In this document: positions 49,655 to 59,556 of the stretch, in pieces | How positions within the stretch are numbered: position 1 is the first letter of the stretch | Layout: every line of letters starts with the position of its first letter | Assembly: GCF_035594035.1 (NCBI RefSeq) | Contig: NZ_CP141588.1 | Span: 2,191,501-2,255,500, forward strand | Reading direction: 5' to 3' | DNA from: Sphingomonas sp. LY54 | GTDB lineage: Bacteria; Pseudomonadota; Alphaproteobacteria; Sphingomonadales; Sphingomonadaceae | Length of the DNA stretch: 64,000 nucleotides | Position numbers and translations under genes: made by a program | Notes under the pieces: generated by a model | What the model saw: the letters and a program-made list of their open reading frames with translations, nothing else | The model's database searches: none | Told to the model about the DNA's origin: nothing

Positions 49655-49747
49655 GTCACCCCGGCGAAAGCCGGGGGCCAGGAACGCTGCCTCCGCCCTG
49701 CTGAATGCAAACCCGGCCTTGGGTTCCCGCTCGCGCCGGGATGACGG
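49655..49747. repeat. REP-like dispersed inverted repeat, copy 3
   Basis: Heads CACCCCGGCGAAAGCCGGGG and CCCGCTCGCGCCGGGATGACG face each other with outer arms CGTCA...TGACG, as in the other copies. It fills the gap between ispG and the EamA transporter and ends directly at that gene's GTG start. Confidence 0.75.
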
Positions 49748-50650
49748 GTGGAGCGTGTGAGGCAGGCAAGCACCGCCAGCGCCTTCGCCGTCGCCTCGCT
49801 CGGCATCGCCGCCTTCTCGACGATGGACGCGGTGATGAAGGACCTGTCGATCGGGATCGGCGCCTACAACGCCTTGCTGTGGCGGACGCTGGCCGGCGCG
49901 GTGATCGGCGGCGCGTTCTTCCTCGCCCGCCGCAGCCGCTGGCCGGGGCGCCAGGCGACGCGCCTCCATCTCATGCGCGGGATATTGTCGGCGGGGATGG
50001 CGATGCTGTTCTTCTGGGGGCTCGCCCGTGTGCCGCTCGCGCAAGGCGTGGCTTTGTCGTTCGTCGCACCGTTGATTGCGCTCCATCTCGCCGCCTGGCT
50101 CTTAAAGGAGAAGATCGAGCGCCAGGCGATCCTCGCTTCCGTGCTCGGCTTTGCCGGCGTGCTGGTCATCCTCGCCGGCCAGGCCGAGGCCGATCTCGGG
50201 CCCGAAGCCTTCCAGGGCGCGCTCGCGATCCTCGCCTCGGCCGGCCTCTACGCCTACAACATCATCCTGATGCGGCGGCAGGCGCTGGTGGCGCGGCCGC
50301 TCGAGGTCGCCTTCTTCATGAGCCTGATCATGACGGCCTGCTTCCTGCTTGCCGCGCCGGTCCTCGCCGTCGTGCCCGCGCCGGCGGAATGGCCGGCCAT
50401 TCTCGGCGCGGCGCTTCTCGCCTTCGTCTCGCTGATGCTGCTCTCCTGGGCCTATGCCCGCGCCGAGGCCCAGCATCTCGCGCCGGTCGAATATACGGCG
50501 TTCGTCTGGGCGGCCTTCTTAGGCTATCTCGTGTTCGGCGAGCCGGTGCGCCCGCTCACTCTCGCGGGCGCGGCGATGATCGTCGCCGCCTGCATCATCG
50601 CGGCGCGCCGGCGCCCTGTCTCGATCGCGGAAATGGAAGCGGCTTTATGA
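49748..50650 (+). CDS. EamA/DMT family transporter
   Basis: 300 residues with ten hydrophobic segments in two EamA repeats (first ending LLKEKIERQAILASVLGFAGV, second with EYTAFVWAAFLGYLVFGEPV). It is an inner-membrane exporter of the drug/metabolite superfamily, substrate unknown. The start is GTG 49748 (or GTG 49757) because the repeat element abuts it. It overlaps the SMR gene by four bases. Confidence 0.88.
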   Translation: MERVRQASTASAFAVASLGIAAFSTMDAVMKDLSIGIGAYNALLWRTLAGAVIGGAFFLARRSRWPGRQATRLHLMRGILSAGMAMLFFWGLARVPLAQGVALSFVAPLIALHLAAWLLKEKIERQAILASVLGFAGVLVILAGQAEADLGPEAFQGALAILASAGLYAYNIILMRRQALVARPLEVAFFMSLIMTACFLLAAPVLAVVPAPAEWPAILGAALLAFVSLMLLSWAYARAEAQHLAPVEYTAFVWAAFLGYLVFGEPVRPLTLAGAAMIVAACIIAARRRPVSIAEMEAAL

Positions 50651-50964
50651 TGGCGTGGTTTTGGCTTGTTCTGGGTGGGCTCTTCGAAGTCGGCTTCACG
50701 ACCTCGTTGCGCTTCGTCGACGGGTTCAAGAATCTCCCCTGGACGCTCACCTTCTTGGTCTCCGTGACGCTTTCGATGGGCCTGCTGGAAAAGGCCTCGC
50801 GCAGCATCCCGATGGGCACCGCCTACGCCGTCTGGGGCGGGATCGGCGCGGTCGGCACGGTGCTGGTCGGCATCTTCTTCTTCGAAGAAGCGGCCGGCGC
50901 GCTGCGCATCGCCCTCATCTTCGGCATCGTCGCCTGCATCGCCGGCCTGAAGCTCATCCACTGA
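50647..50964 (+). CDS. Small multidrug resistance family transporter (SugE/Gdx-like)
   Basis: 105 residues, four membrane segments. The essential Glu is in WLVLGGLFEVGFTTSLRF near residue 15; SIPMGTAYAVWGGIGAVG matches the SugE/Gdx branch better than EmrE. Members of that branch export guanidinium or quaternary amines as dual-topology dimers. No guanidine riboswitch is visible upstream. It is coupled to the EamA gene through an ATGA overlap, a plausible export pair. Confidence 0.88.
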   Translation: MMAWFWLVLGGLFEVGFTTSLRFVDGFKNLPWTLTFLVSVTLSMGLLEKASRSIPMGTAYAVWGGIGAVGTVLVGIFFFEEAAGALRIALIFGIVACIAGLKLIH

Positions 50965-50973
50965 CGTGCGAGG

Positions 50974-52494
50974 TCAGCGGGCGGGCTCGAGCAAGGGCGC
51001 GACCGCGGGCATTGTCTCGACCGACTCCGCGAACGTGGGCGTAACCCGCTTCCTCGACGCCTGCTCATAGGCATAGCCCAGCGACAGGATCGCCGCGTCC
51101 GACCATTTGGGGCCGATGAAGCTGAGGCCGACCGGCAGTCCCTTAACCTCGCCCATCGGCACGGTGAGATGGGGATAACCGGCGACCGCGGCGAGGCTGC
51201 CCGCGCCGCCGCCGCCGATCTGATCGCCGTTGACCGCGTCGATCAGCCAAGCCGGCGGCATGGTAGGGCCGACGAGGGCGACGACGTCATGCTCCTTGAG
51301 CAGCCGATCGATGCCCTCGGGGCCCGACTTCGTGAAGGAGAAGTCGCGCGCCTTTTTATATTCGGGGTCGTCGAGGCCCTTGGTCTTTTCCGCCTTCTCG
51401 AAAATATCCTGGCCGAACAGCGCCATTTCGACCGGCTCGTTGGCCTTATTGAACGCGATTAGGTCGGCGAGCGTCCGCGTCTTTACCGCCGCTGGTGTCG
51501 TCGCGAGATAGGCGTTCATGTCGGTCTTGAGCTCGGCCAGAAGGACGGTGAACTCGTTCTTGCCGATCTCGCCGCGGCCCTCGAACGTCTCGATGTCGAC
51601 GAGCGTCGCGCCCTGGGCCTTCAGCGTTGCGAGCGCTTCCTCGAACGCTTCGTCAGTGCGGAAGCCGGTGGCGAAGCGCATCACGCCGATCCTTTTGCCG
51701 CGCAGCGCATCGGGCGAGAGCGCAGCGGCATAATCTGCGCGGCGCCTGTCCGCCTCCGCCGTGATCGGATCGGCCGGGTCGCTGCCGGCCATCGCGGCCA
51801 GCACCAGCGCCGCTTCGCGGACCGTGCGGGTCATCGGCCCGGCCGTGTCCTGGCTGTGGCTGATCGGCACGATATAGGTGCGGCTGACGAGGCCGACGGT
51901 GGGCTTGAAGCCGACGACACCGTTAATCGCGGCCGGGCAGGTGATCGAGCCGTCCGTCTCCGATCCGATCGCCGCCGGCACCATTCCCGCGGCCACTGCC
52001 GCGCCGCTGCCCGAGCTCGATCCGCAGGTGTTGCGGTTGAGCGCGTGCGGATTGCGGGTCTGGCCGCCGACCGCGCTCCAGCCGGAGATCGAATCGCTCG
52101 ATCGGATATTGGCCCATTCGGATAGATTGGCCTTGCCGACGATCACCGCGCCCGCCGCGCGCAGTCGCGCGACCAGAGGCGCATCGCGGTTCGTGACATT
52201 GTCCTTGAGCGCAAGGCTGCCGGCGGTGGTGGGCAACGGGCCCTTGGTCTCGATATTGTCCTTGATCAGGATGGGCATGCCGAACAAGGGCCCGCGCGCA
52301 CGGCGCTGGCGATCGAGCGCTCGCGCCTGATCTCGCGCCGTCGGATCGACCGCGATCACGGCGTTGAGCCTGGGGTTCAGCGCCTCGATCCGCTGCAGCG
52401 CCGCCTCGGTCTGCGCCGTGGCGGTCGCCGGCGCCGCTACCGCCGGCGCGCCGAGCAGGAGGCAGACGCCGGCAAGGAGGCTGGAGCGGATCAT
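50974..52494 (-). CDS. Exported amidase (amidase signature family)
   Basis: 506 residues with a signal peptide (residues 1-20). The Ser-cisSer-Lys triad is seen as Lys78 in [13 protein letters not shown], Ser159 in [10 protein letters not shown] and Ser183 in [12 protein letters not shown]. It hydrolyses amide bonds of unknown substrates in the periplasm. AGGAG precedes the ATG. It lies 10 bases after the M61 peptidase gene, so the two exported hydrolases form an operon. Confidence 0.9.
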   Translation of the reverse strand: MIRSSLLAGVCLLLGAPAVAAPATATAQTEAALQRIEALNPRLNAVIAVDPTARDQARALDRQRRARGPLFGMPILIKDNIETKGPLPTTAGSLALKDNVTNRDAPLVARLRAAGAVIVGKANLSEWANIRSSDSISGWSAVGGQTRNPHALNRNTCGSSSGSGAAVAAGMVPAAIGSETDGSITCPAAINGVVGFKPTVGLVSRTYIVPISHSQDTAGPMTRTVREAALVLAAMAGSDPADPITAEADRRRADYAAALSPDALRGKRIGVMRFATGFRTDEAFEEALATLKAQGATLVDIETFEGRGEIGKNEFTVLLAELKTDMNAYLATTPAAVKTRTLADLIAFNKANEPVEMALFGQDIFEKAEKTKGLDDPEYKKARDFSFTKSGPEGIDRLLKEHDVVALVGPTMPPAWLIDAVNGDQIGGGGAGSLAAVAGYPHLTVPMGEVKGLPVGLSFIGPKWSDAAILSLGYAYEQASRKRVTPTFAESVETMPAVAPLLEPAR

Positions 52495-52504
52495 TCTGGT
52501 CTCC

Positions 52505-54415
52505 TTAAGGGAGCGGCGCGAGCAGGGCGTCGAGCGAAGAGGGGCCGGTCCCCACCTTCTCCAGCACCGGATATTTCAGGCCGTCGTGATAATCGAGGTC
52601 GATCGTGCGGAAGAGGTCGCCCCTCTTCACGAGCAGCTTGATGGGCGCCTTGGTGCCCTTGGCGGCGGTGATGGCGCCCTTGAAATCGTCGTTCGAATAT
52701 TCGCGGCCGTTGATCGCGACGATCTTGGTGCCGGTCGTCACGCCCTCATTGAAGAGGGGCGAATCCCAGGCGACGCCGTTGATCACGCCGTCCTTCCCGA
52801 CGGTGATTCCGATCGCGTAGGTGAGATCGAGGATCTCGCGGTCGAGCTCGCGCGACTTGAAGTAGGCCGGCGGCGTCTCGCTATAGGCGAGGCGGTATCC
52901 GCCGCGCTTGATCCAATCGAGCGGCGCCTCCCCGACCCGCTCCACGCGCTGATGGAGATAGCCGGCCCAGTCGTAGGGCGTGACCGCGTTCAGCGTGCGA
53001 ACGACGTCGTCGACCGTGTAGGTGGAGATGCCCTGGTCGCCGGGATTGATGCCGAAGAAGGCGCGGGCGAAATCGTCGATCGACTTCTGGCCGCCGGTCC
53101 GCTCGCGGATGATGCTGTCGACGTCGAGCCAGATCAGCATGCCCTCGCTGTAATAATCTTCCGAGCGCTGCCAGCTCGGCGACGGCTTGGGCAGGCGGGC
53201 ACTGATGACGGGATCGTTGGTCGTGTCGATCAGCGGCCGCCAGTTCCGGCCCGGCATCGTCGCATAATAAGCGGCGGTGCGCGCGAGCTCGGCCTTGACG
53301 TCCTCGACCGGCATCATGCCCGAGCGTGCCGACAGGATGTTGCCCCAGAATTGCGTCTGGCCCTCATAGACCCACAGCAGGCTGTTCTGCATCGGCATGC
53401 GGTAGTCGGGCGTGAACAGGTCCGCGCCGCGCCGATACTTGCCGTCCCAGCTGTGGTTGAACTCGTGCGCAAGCAGGTCGCGCCCGGCCGAGCGCTTGTC
53501 CCACTCGGTGAAATATTCCCGCGGGTGGCTGTTCTCGGACGAGCGCAGATGCTCGAGGCCGATGCCGCCCATCTTGTCGGTCAAGGCGAGCAGGAATTCA
53601 TATTCGTCATAATGCTTGGCGCCGTAGAGCTTGAGCGTCTGATCCACGAGGCGGCGGTGGGCCGCGATCTGCTCGGGCGTGGCGGCGAGATCGCTCGGCC
53701 GGTCGGCGAAGAGGTTGAGCCAGACGTCCTGGCCCAAATTCTCTCGGCGGAAATAGCGGCCGGCAAACATCGGCGAATCGACCAAAGTCTCGTAGGACAC
53801 CGTCTTGTAGGTGATGCGGTCGCCCTGCTTTTTCGCGACGTCCAGCGAGGTCGCGCCCTGCCATCCCGCCGGGAGCGTGACGGAGGCGGTGATTGGGATC
53901 TTCCGGACGAAGGTGCCGGCCGGGTAGAGCGACATCTTCTCCCACTGAACGTTGAGCATGTCCGGGGTCATCGTGACGCGGCCCTGATTGGGCTCGGTCG
54001 GCGAGAGATGCTGGAACTCGACGTCGAGGCTCTTCACGCCGGCGGGCACGTCGACATGGAAGGCGTAGACGTCGGCCGGGTCGCGGCGCCAGGCGATCGG
54101 CTTGCCGTTGCCGCTGATCTTGAGACCGGCGATCGTGGCGATCGGCCCACGCGGCCCGTGATTGCCGGGCAGCCATTGCGGGTAGAGGAGGGTGAGCGGG
54201 CCGGCGCCGGCCACGGGTACCGTCTGCTTGACGCGGAAGATCGCGCGGGCGGTGTCGCGGGCGTCGACGTCGATCGTCAGGGTGCCGGGATAGGCGACGT
54301 CGCGGGCGGCCGGGATGCGATCGGTGCGGGACAGGGGCTGCGGCGCGCTGTCGGTCTGCGCGAAGGCCGGAGCGGAAAAAGCGAGGGCGAGGGAAAAGAT
54401 CAGGCAGTGACGCAA
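52505..54415 (-). CDS. M61 family (glycyl) aminopeptidase with PDZ domain
   Basis: 636 residues with a signal peptide ending APAFAQ. The zinc site is HEFNH (317-321) in LLAHEFNHSWDGKYRRG with the third ligand Glu in WVYEGQTQFWG. A PDZ domain follows near the C-terminus (VAWDSPLFNEGVTTGTKIVAING). It is an exported cold-active-type aminopeptidase relative. The start is TTG 54415 with GGAGAG seven bases upstream; no ATG is present before the signal peptide. It is first in the operon with the amidase. Confidence 0.9.
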   Translation of the reverse strand: MRHCLIFSLALAFSAPAFAQTDSAPQPLSRTDRIPAARDVAYPGTLTIDVDARDTARAIFRVKQTVPVAGAGPLTLLYPQWLPGNHGPRGPIATIAGLKISGNGKPIAWRRDPADVYAFHVDVPAGVKSLDVEFQHLSPTEPNQGRVTMTPDMLNVQWEKMSLYPAGTFVRKIPITASVTLPAGWQGATSLDVAKKQGDRITYKTVSYETLVDSPMFAGRYFRRENLGQDVWLNLFADRPSDLAATPEQIAAHRRLVDQTLKLYGAKHYDEYEFLLALTDKMGGIGLEHLRSSENSHPREYFTEWDKRSAGRDLLAHEFNHSWDGKYRRGADLFTPDYRMPMQNSLLWVYEGQTQFWGNILSARSGMMPVEDVKAELARTAAYYATMPGRNWRPLIDTTNDPVISARLPKPSPSWQRSEDYYSEGMLIWLDVDSIIRERTGGQKSIDDFARAFFGINPGDQGISTYTVDDVVRTLNAVTPYDWAGYLHQRVERVGEAPLDWIKRGGYRLAYSETPPAYFKSRELDREILDLTYAIGITVGKDGVINGVAWDSPLFNEGVTTGTKIVAINGREYSNDDFKGAITAAKGTKAPIKLLVKRGDLFRTIDLDYHDGLKYPVLEKVGTGPSSLDALLAPLP

Positions 54416-54486
54416 GGGAGACTCTCCAGGACGAAAGCTTTGCGCTTTCGTGGCGGATCGTCTCCCCTGCGTCCAGTATCGTTGCG

Positions 54487-55035
54487 TCAGGCTGCGGCTT
54501 CGGCCTTCGCCTGGGTTGCGCGTTCGATTGCCTCGACGATGATGCGCTCGGCGTCGGCGCGGCCAAGCCAATGGCCGACACGCACCCACTTCTCGCTCTC
54601 GAGATCCTTATAGTGGGTGAAGAAATGCTCGATCTGCTGCTTGACGATCTGCGGCAGGTCGTCGGCTTCCTCGACATTCTGGTAATAAGGGAAGGTGGTG
54701 TCGACGGGCACGGCGAGGATCTTCTCGTCGCCGCCGGCTTCGTCCTCGAGCAGCAGCACCGCGATCGGGCGCACGCGCACGACGCAGCCCGGGATGAAGG
54801 GCGAGCGCGCCACGACCATCACGTCCAGCGGATCGCCGTCGGGCGACAGCGTGTGCGGGATGAAGCCGTAATTGGTCGGATAGCGCATCGGCGTGTGGAG
54901 GATTCGGTCCACGAATATCGCGCCCGACTTTTTGTCGAACTCGTATTTGACCGGCTCGCCGCCGACCGGGACTTCGATGATGGCGTTGATGCTGCGGGGC
55001 GGATCTTCGCCGATGGGGATGAGGTCGATGTTCAT
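54487..55035 (-). CDS. ppa: Inorganic pyrophosphatase
   Basis: The 182-residue family I enzyme hydrolyses pyrophosphate, pulling biosynthetic reactions forward. KYEFDKKSGAIFVDRI, YPTNYGFIPHTLSPDGDPLDV with the three metal-binding Asp and YKDLE..KW are conserved. Start ATG at 55035 with AGGTGG upstream; GTG at 55047 would add four residues. It is divergent from hisS. Confidence 0.97.
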   Translation of the reverse strand: MNIDLIPIGEDPPRSINAIIEVPVGGEPVKYEFDKKSGAIFVDRILHTPMRYPTNYGFIPHTLSPDGDPLDVMVVARSPFIPGCVVRVRPIAVLLLEDEAGGDEKILAVPVDTTFPYYQNVEEADDLPQIVKQQIEHFFTHYKDLESEKWVRVGHWLGRADAERIIVEAIERATQAKAEAAA

Positions 55036-55096
55036 AGTGGCGCCCACCTAGGGCGGAAGCGCTTTCCACGCCACGCAAAAATGCTAAGGGCGCAAC

Positions 55097-56341
55097 ATGA
55101 GCAAGGGCCCCCAGCGTATCCGAGGCACCCAGGACATCTGGGGCGAGGAAGCAGACCGCTTCCAGACCGTCGTCGAAACGTTCGACCGCGTGCGGCGACT
55201 GTTCGCCTTTCAGCGTATCGAGATTCCGGTGTTCGAGGCGACCCAGGTCTTCTCGCGGTCGCTGGGCGAGACGACCGACGTCGTCTCCAAGGAGATGTAC
55301 ACGTTCGAGGATCGCGGCGGCGATTCGATCACGCTTCGTCCCGAATTCACGGCCGGCATCTGCCGCGCTTATCTGGGCGAGGGCTGGCAGCAGCTGGCGC
55401 CGCTCAAGGTCGCGACGCACGGTCCCGTCTTCCGTTACGAGCGCCCTCAAAAGGGCCGCTTCCGCCAGTTCCACCAGTTGGACGCCGAGATTATCGGTTC
55501 CGATTCGCCGGCGGCGGACGTGGAATTGCTGGTCTTTGCCGACCAGCTGTTGCGCGAGCTCGGCATCGCCGACGGGGTGACGCTGCAGCTCAACACGTTG
55601 GGCGATGCCGAGACCCGCGAGGCGTGGCGCACGGCCCTGGTCGCCCATTTCGAGGCGCATCGCGACCAATTGTCCGAGGACAGCCTCGCGCGGCTCGAGA
55701 AGAATCCGCTGCGCATCCTCGACAGCAAGGACCCCAAGGATCGGCCGGTCGCCGATGTCGCGCCGGAGATTGATGCCTTCCTGACGCCCGAAGCGGCCGA
55801 CTTCTTCGCCAAGGTCACGGCCGGCCTCGACGCCGCCGGCGTCGCCTGGACGCGCAATGCGCGGCTGGTCCGCGGCCTCGATTATTACCGCCACACCGCG
55901 TTCGAATTCGTCACCGACCGCCTCGGCGCGCAGGGCACCGTGCTCGCCGGCGGACGCTATGACGGCCTGGTCGAGGCGCTCGGCGGCCCGCACACGCCCG
56001 CCGTCGGATGGGCCGCCGGCATCGAGCGGCTGGCGATGCTGCTCGACACGCCGGCGCCGCCTTCGGTCGACGTAGCGGTCGTGCCGCTCGGCGAACAGGC
56101 CGAGGCCGCCGCCCAGCGCGTGCTCGCCGATTTGCGCCGCGCCGGGGTGTCGGGCGACATGGCCTATAGGGGCAATATGAAGAAGCGGATGCAGAAGGCC
56201 GACGCCAGCGGCGCCCGGTTCGCGGTTATCCTCGGCGAGGACGAACTCGCGCGCGGCGAGGCAGCGCTGAAGGATCTGCGCAGCGGCGAACAGCGCAACG
56301 TCGGATTGGACCAGCTCGCGCAGGTTTTGAAACAATCATGA
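55097..56341 (+). CDS. hisS: Histidyl-tRNA synthetase
   Basis: 414-residue class II synthetase. Motif 2-like [15 protein letters not shown] and [15 protein letters not shown] are present, as are the histidine-specific [15 protein letters not shown] and [15 protein letters not shown]. The C-terminal anticodon domain starts near residue 320. AAGGG precedes the ATG. It is followed 25 bases later by prfA. Confidence 0.97.
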   Translation: MSKGPQRIRGTQDIWGEEADRFQTVVETFDRVRRLFAFQRIEIPVFEATQVFSRSLGETTDVVSKEMYTFEDRGGDSITLRPEFTAGICRAYLGEGWQQLAPLKVATHGPVFRYERPQKGRFRQFHQLDAEIIGSDSPAADVELLVFADQLLRELGIADGVTLQLNTLGDAETREAWRTALVAHFEAHRDQLSEDSLARLEKNPLRILDSKDPKDRPVADVAPEIDAFLTPEAADFFAKVTAGLDAAGVAWTRNARLVRGLDYYRHTAFEFVTDRLGAQGTVLAGGRYDGLVEALGGPHTPAVGWAAGIERLAMLLDTPAPPSVDVAVVPLGEQAEAAAQRVLADLRRAGVSGDMAYRGNMKKRMQKADASGARFAVILGEDELARGEAALKDLRSGEQRNVGLDQLAQVLKQS

Positions 56342-56366
56342 GCCTTTGCCGTCGCGCGGGGGTGTC

Positions 56367-57440
56367 ATGACCTCGATCTCCGACCAGCGCATCGCGCAGA
56401 TCGAGGCGCGCAAGGACGAATTGCAGAATGCGATGTCGGCGCCCAACCTGGCGCCCGACGCGTTCGTGCGCCTGTCCAAGGATTATGCCGAGATTGAGCC
56501 GGTCGCCGCGGCGGCGGCCGAGGTGCGGCGGCTGCGCGACGAACTGGAATCGCTCGCCGCGATGGCCGAGGATCCCGAGCTCAAGGAGATGGCGGCCGAG
56601 GAGGCCGAGGCGATCCGGCATCGGCTGCCCGAGGCGGAGCACGCGCTGGCGCTGAAATTGCTGCCGCGCGACGCCGCCGACGACCGGCCGGCGATGCTCG
56701 AAATCCGCGCCGGCACCGGCGGCGACGAGGCCGCCCTGTTCGCGGGCGACCTGTTCCGCATGTACCAGCGCTATGCCGAGGAGCAGGGCTGGCGGGTCGA
56801 GATGATCTCGGCCAACGCATCGGACGTCGGCGGCTTCAAGGAGGTCGTGGCCTCGGTCACCGGCCAGGGCGTGTTCGCCAAATTGAAGTTCGAAAGCGGC
56901 GTGCACCGCGTCCAGCGTGTGCCCGCGACCGAGAGCGGCGGCCGCATCCACACGTCCGCCGCCACCGTCGCCGTGCTGCCGGAGGCCGAGGAGGTCGACG
57001 TCCAGATCGACGACAAGGATCTGCGCATCGACGTCTACCGCTCGTCGGGCCCGGGCGGGCAGTCGGTCAACACGACCGACAGCGCGGTCCGCATCACCCA
57101 CCTTCCCAGCGGCCTCGTCGTCATCCAGCAGGACGAGAAATCGCAGCACAAGAACAAGGCCAAGGCGCTGAAGGTTCTGCGCACCCGGCTCTACGAGCTG
57201 GAGCGCGAGCGCCTCGCCAGCGAGCGCGCCGGCGCGCGCAAGTCGATGGTCGGATCGGGCGACCGGTCCGAGCGCATCCGTACCTACAATTTTCCGCAGG
57301 GCCGCGTGACGGACCACCGCATCAATCTGACGCTGCACCGGCTGCCCGAGATTCTCGCCGGGCCGGGGCTCGGCGAGCTCGTCTCGGCGCTGATCGCCGA
57401 GGACCAGTCCGAGCGCCTCGCCGCGGTCGCCGAAGGCTGA
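56367..57440 (+). CDS. prfA: Peptide chain release factor 1
   Basis: 357 residues. The stop-codon reading motif region [20 protein letters not shown] and the peptidyl-hydrolysis motif GGQ in [21 protein letters not shown] identify RF1 (UAA/UAG). The ATG at 56367 is preceded by a GGGGG run; an ATG-less upstream TTG/ATG extension at 56346 is less likely. Its stop overlaps prmC, whose product methylates the GGQ glutamine. Confidence 0.97.
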   Translation: MTSISDQRIAQIEARKDELQNAMSAPNLAPDAFVRLSKDYAEIEPVAAAAAEVRRLRDELESLAAMAEDPELKEMAAEEAEAIRHRLPEAEHALALKLLPRDAADDRPAMLEIRAGTGGDEAALFAGDLFRMYQRYAEEQGWRVEMISANASDVGGFKEVVASVTGQGVFAKLKFESGVHRVQRVPATESGGRIHTSAATVAVLPEAEEVDVQIDDKDLRIDVYRSSGPGGQSVNTTDSAVRITHLPSGLVVIQQDEKSQHKNKAKALKVLRTRLYELERERLASERAGARKSMVGSGDRSERIRTYNFPQGRVTDHRINLTLHRLPEILAGPGLGELVSALIAEDQSERLAAVAEG

Positions 57441-58258
57441 TGAAGGTACGGGCCGCCCTCGCGGCCGCGGCCGAGCGGCTGGCCGACACCAGCGAGACCG
57501 CGCGGCTCGACGCCGAATTGCTGATGGCGCACGCGCTGGGCGTCGAGCGCGATGGGCTTTTGCTCTCCGGTCTCGACCGGGACGCGCCCGAGGCGTTCGA
57601 AACGCTCGTGCGGCGACGCGAAGCCGGCGAGCCGGTCGCCTACATTACCGGCCGCCGCGCCTTCTGGACGATCGAACTGGAGGTCGGCCCCGGCGTGCTG
57701 GTGCCGCGGCCGGACAGCGAAACCCTGATCGACGCCGCGCTCGCTCATTTCGGCAAGACGGGGCCGAAGACGATTCTCGACCTCGGCACTGGGCCGGGCA
57801 GCCTGTTGCTGGCCGCGCTCGACCAGTGGCCCGAGGCGCGCGGCTGCGGCGTCGACCGTTCGGAGGCGGCGCTGGCGATCGCAATCCGCAACGCCGAACG
57901 GCTCGGCCTCGCCGATCGCGCAAATTTCGTGCGCGGCGACTGGGGGGAGGGGCTGGACGCGCGGTTCGACCTCATCCTGTGCAACCCGCCTTATATCGAG
58001 GCTTCGGCCAGCCTGCCGCGCGACGTCGCCGAGTGGGAGCCGCACGAGGCCTTGTTCGCAGGGCCCGACGGTCTCGCCGATTATCGGCGGCTCGCGCCCC
58101 AGATCGGCGCTTTGCTGGCGCCGGGCGGGATCGCCTGCTTCGAAATCGGCGCAGGACAGGAAGCGGATGCGGGCGCGCTTTTCCGCGCTGCGGGCTTCAA
58201 TGTTGCAGCGCGAAAGGATCTTGCCGGCCACGCCCGCTGCCTAGTCTTAAGGCCTTGA
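57440..58258 (+). CDS. prmC: Release factor glutamine methyltransferase
   Basis: 272 residues. The SAM site is ILDLGTGPGSLLLAALDQ and the catalytic NPPYIEASA motif (NPPY) is seen near residue 177; an N-terminal helical domain binds the release factor. It N5-methylates Gln of GGQ in RF1/RF2. One-base overlap with prfA (TGATG) makes the operon functionally natural. Confidence 0.96.
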   Translation: MKVRAALAAAAERLADTSETARLDAELLMAHALGVERDGLLLSGLDRDAPEAFETLVRRREAGEPVAYITGRRAFWTIELEVGPGVLVPRPDSETLIDAALAHFGKTGPKTILDLGTGPGSLLLAALDQWPEARGCGVDRSEAALAIAIRNAERLGLADRANFVRGDWGEGLDARFDLILCNPPYIEASASLPRDVAEWEPHEALFAGPDGLADYRRLAPQIGALLAPGGIACFEIGAGQEADAGALFRAAGFNVAARKDLAGHARCLVLRP

Positions 58259-58458
58259 TCCAGCTCAATCATCTTTCCGCTTGGAAATCTTCGTCCGAAT
58301 AGTTACATAGGCGACAGGGACGGGGCCAATCACAGCGTTGAATGCGTGAGGCTTTCCGTCGCCGACCCCCGATTGCTCTGGCGTCTTCGGACGATCCTGG
58401 CGTGAGGAGGCGGGAGCCGCAATGCGGCCAGCCGCCGTGGGAGTCGCGCAAACCTGAC

Positions 58459-58477
58459 GGCCGGGAAGGGCCCGGCC
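58459..58477 (+). other. Small hairpin in the leader of the DUF4167 gene
   Basis: GGCCGGG-AAGGG-CCCGGCC is a perfect 7-bp stem about 40 bases before the TTG start. The 260-base leader between prmC and this gene holds no other gene; the hairpin may be a leader element or prmC 3' end. Confidence 0.3.
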
Positions 58478-58519
58478 GATGGAGTGGCAAAAGAAGACCA
58501 CCAGACGAGGGCTTACAGC

Positions 58520-59251
58520 TTGATCAATAATCGTCAGAACGGCCGTCGTCGCGGCCGCGGCGGCGGGCCCCGCTCGCCGGGGAGCGTTCCCAGCCAGGGC
58601 AACCGCCAAGACAATCGCTCGCGCGGCAATGCCGCCCAGCTTCACGAGAAGTACAAGGCGCTTGCGCGGGATACCCAACTCGCCGGCGACCGCGTCCAGA
58701 CCGAATATTATCTCCAGTTCGCGGACCATTATTTTCGCGTACTCAATGAGACCCGCGCGCGCTTCGAAGAGCAGCGCCCCCGCCGCGACGACTTCAACTC
58801 CTATGAGGATGAAGACCAGGACGAGGCGGTGAACGCCGATTCCGGCGACGAGCAGGACGAGCAGCAGGAAGAGCGCGGCGATCGCGAGCAGCGGCAGGAC
58901 CGCAACCGCGGGCGCGCCCGCGAGCAGCGTGCCGAGCGCCAGGACCGCGAGCCGCGGCCCGAGCGCCAGGATCGCGAGCCGCCGCGCAGCGACCGCGAGG
59001 ACCGGCCCGAGCGCGCCGCGCGCGACGAAGCCGAGCCGCGCAGCATCGGCGAACTCCGTCCCCGCCGCGCGCGCCGCACCCGCGACGACAATGCTGAGCA
59101 GGGCGACGAGCGCATCTCGCTCGACGTGCTGCCCCCGGCCATCGCCCCGGTGCCGATCAACGACGATGCCGACGAGGCGCCGAAGCCCCGCCGCCGCACG
59201 CGCCGTCCGCGCGCGGATGAGGGCGATGCGGAGATCGCTCCCGCCGCCTAA
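58520..59251 (+). CDS. DUF4167 domain protein with long charged repeat tail
   Basis: 243 residues. The N-terminus is Arg/Gly-rich (NRQNGRRRGRGGG), then the DUF4167 core AAQLHEKYKALARDTQLAGDRV and TEYYLQFADHYFRVLNE (residues ~35-80), followed by ~130 residues of degenerate Asp/Glu/Arg/Gln repeats (REPRPERQDREP and variants) and a basic RRRTRRPR end. The RGG-like start and charged disorder suggest RNA binding. The TTG at 58520 follows GAGGG and gives the usual N-terminus MINNRQNG; a GTG at 58484 adds 12 residues. A strong terminator follows. Confidence 0.82.
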   Translation: MINNRQNGRRRGRGGGPRSPGSVPSQGNRQDNRSRGNAAQLHEKYKALARDTQLAGDRVQTEYYLQFADHYFRVLNETRARFEEQRPRRDDFNSYEDEDQDEAVNADSGDEQDEQQEERGDREQRQDRNRGRAREQRAERQDREPRPERQDREPPRSDREDRPERAARDEAEPRSIGELRPRRARRTRDDNAEQGDERISLDVLPPAIAPVPINDDADEAPKPRRRTRRPRADEGDAEIAPAA

Positions 59252-59274
59252 TCGCTCGGGCATGACAAAAAATG

Positions 59275-59305
59275 GGGCGGTGGCCGTAGGGCCGCCGCCC
59301 TTTTT
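59275..59305 (+). terminator. Rho-independent terminator after DUF4167 gene
   Basis: An 11-bp stem (one G-T pair) GGGCGGTGGCC/GGCCGCCGCCC with GTAG loop is followed by five thymines. Confidence 0.9.
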
Positions 59306-59461
59306 GTTGTCAAGAAACAGCCATGCCATTGTCACGCATTCGACGCGCGACTGCCGCGTCTTTTACCTCCTCGGCGCCCCTTCTTTCGCGATTGCGGTAG
59401 TCGGAGCCGGGCCAGGCCCTTGTAATTGCGTCCTGCTGTTGCCGATGGGCTCCACCGAGCG

Positions 59462-59501
59462 TTGTCACAAAAGTGCAATGCACGAGTCATCAAACAATCA
59501 T
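59462..59501 (+). promoter_or_regulatory. Putative tandem PHO box (PhoB binding) upstream of the porin
   Basis: Four 7-base half-sites in 11-base register: TTGTCAC aaaa GTGCAAT gcac GAGTCAT caaa CAATCAT. The 7+4 periodicity is that of PhoB half-sites (consensus CTGTCAT with an A/T-rich 4-base spacer); units 1, 3 and 4 match 5 of 7, unit 2 poorly. It ends 55 bases before the start of a phosphate-selective-porin family gene. Confidence 0.5.
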
Positions 59502-59556
59502 GTGAACGTCTTACCTCCGCCCCGGGCCCAAGCCCGTCACTGGGGAATCACGTACC

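Larger units (their letters stand above)
59252..59556. other. 305-base intergenic region with terminator and porin control region
   Basis: No gene seen. It holds the DUF4167 terminator at 59275 and the tandem PHO-box-like repeats at 59462-59501. Confidence 0.7.

Noticed and set aside
50600-50650. Guanidine riboswitch upstream of the SugE/Gdx-like gene
   Set aside because: The gene starts inside the EamA stop codon and has no leader that could hold a riboswitch.
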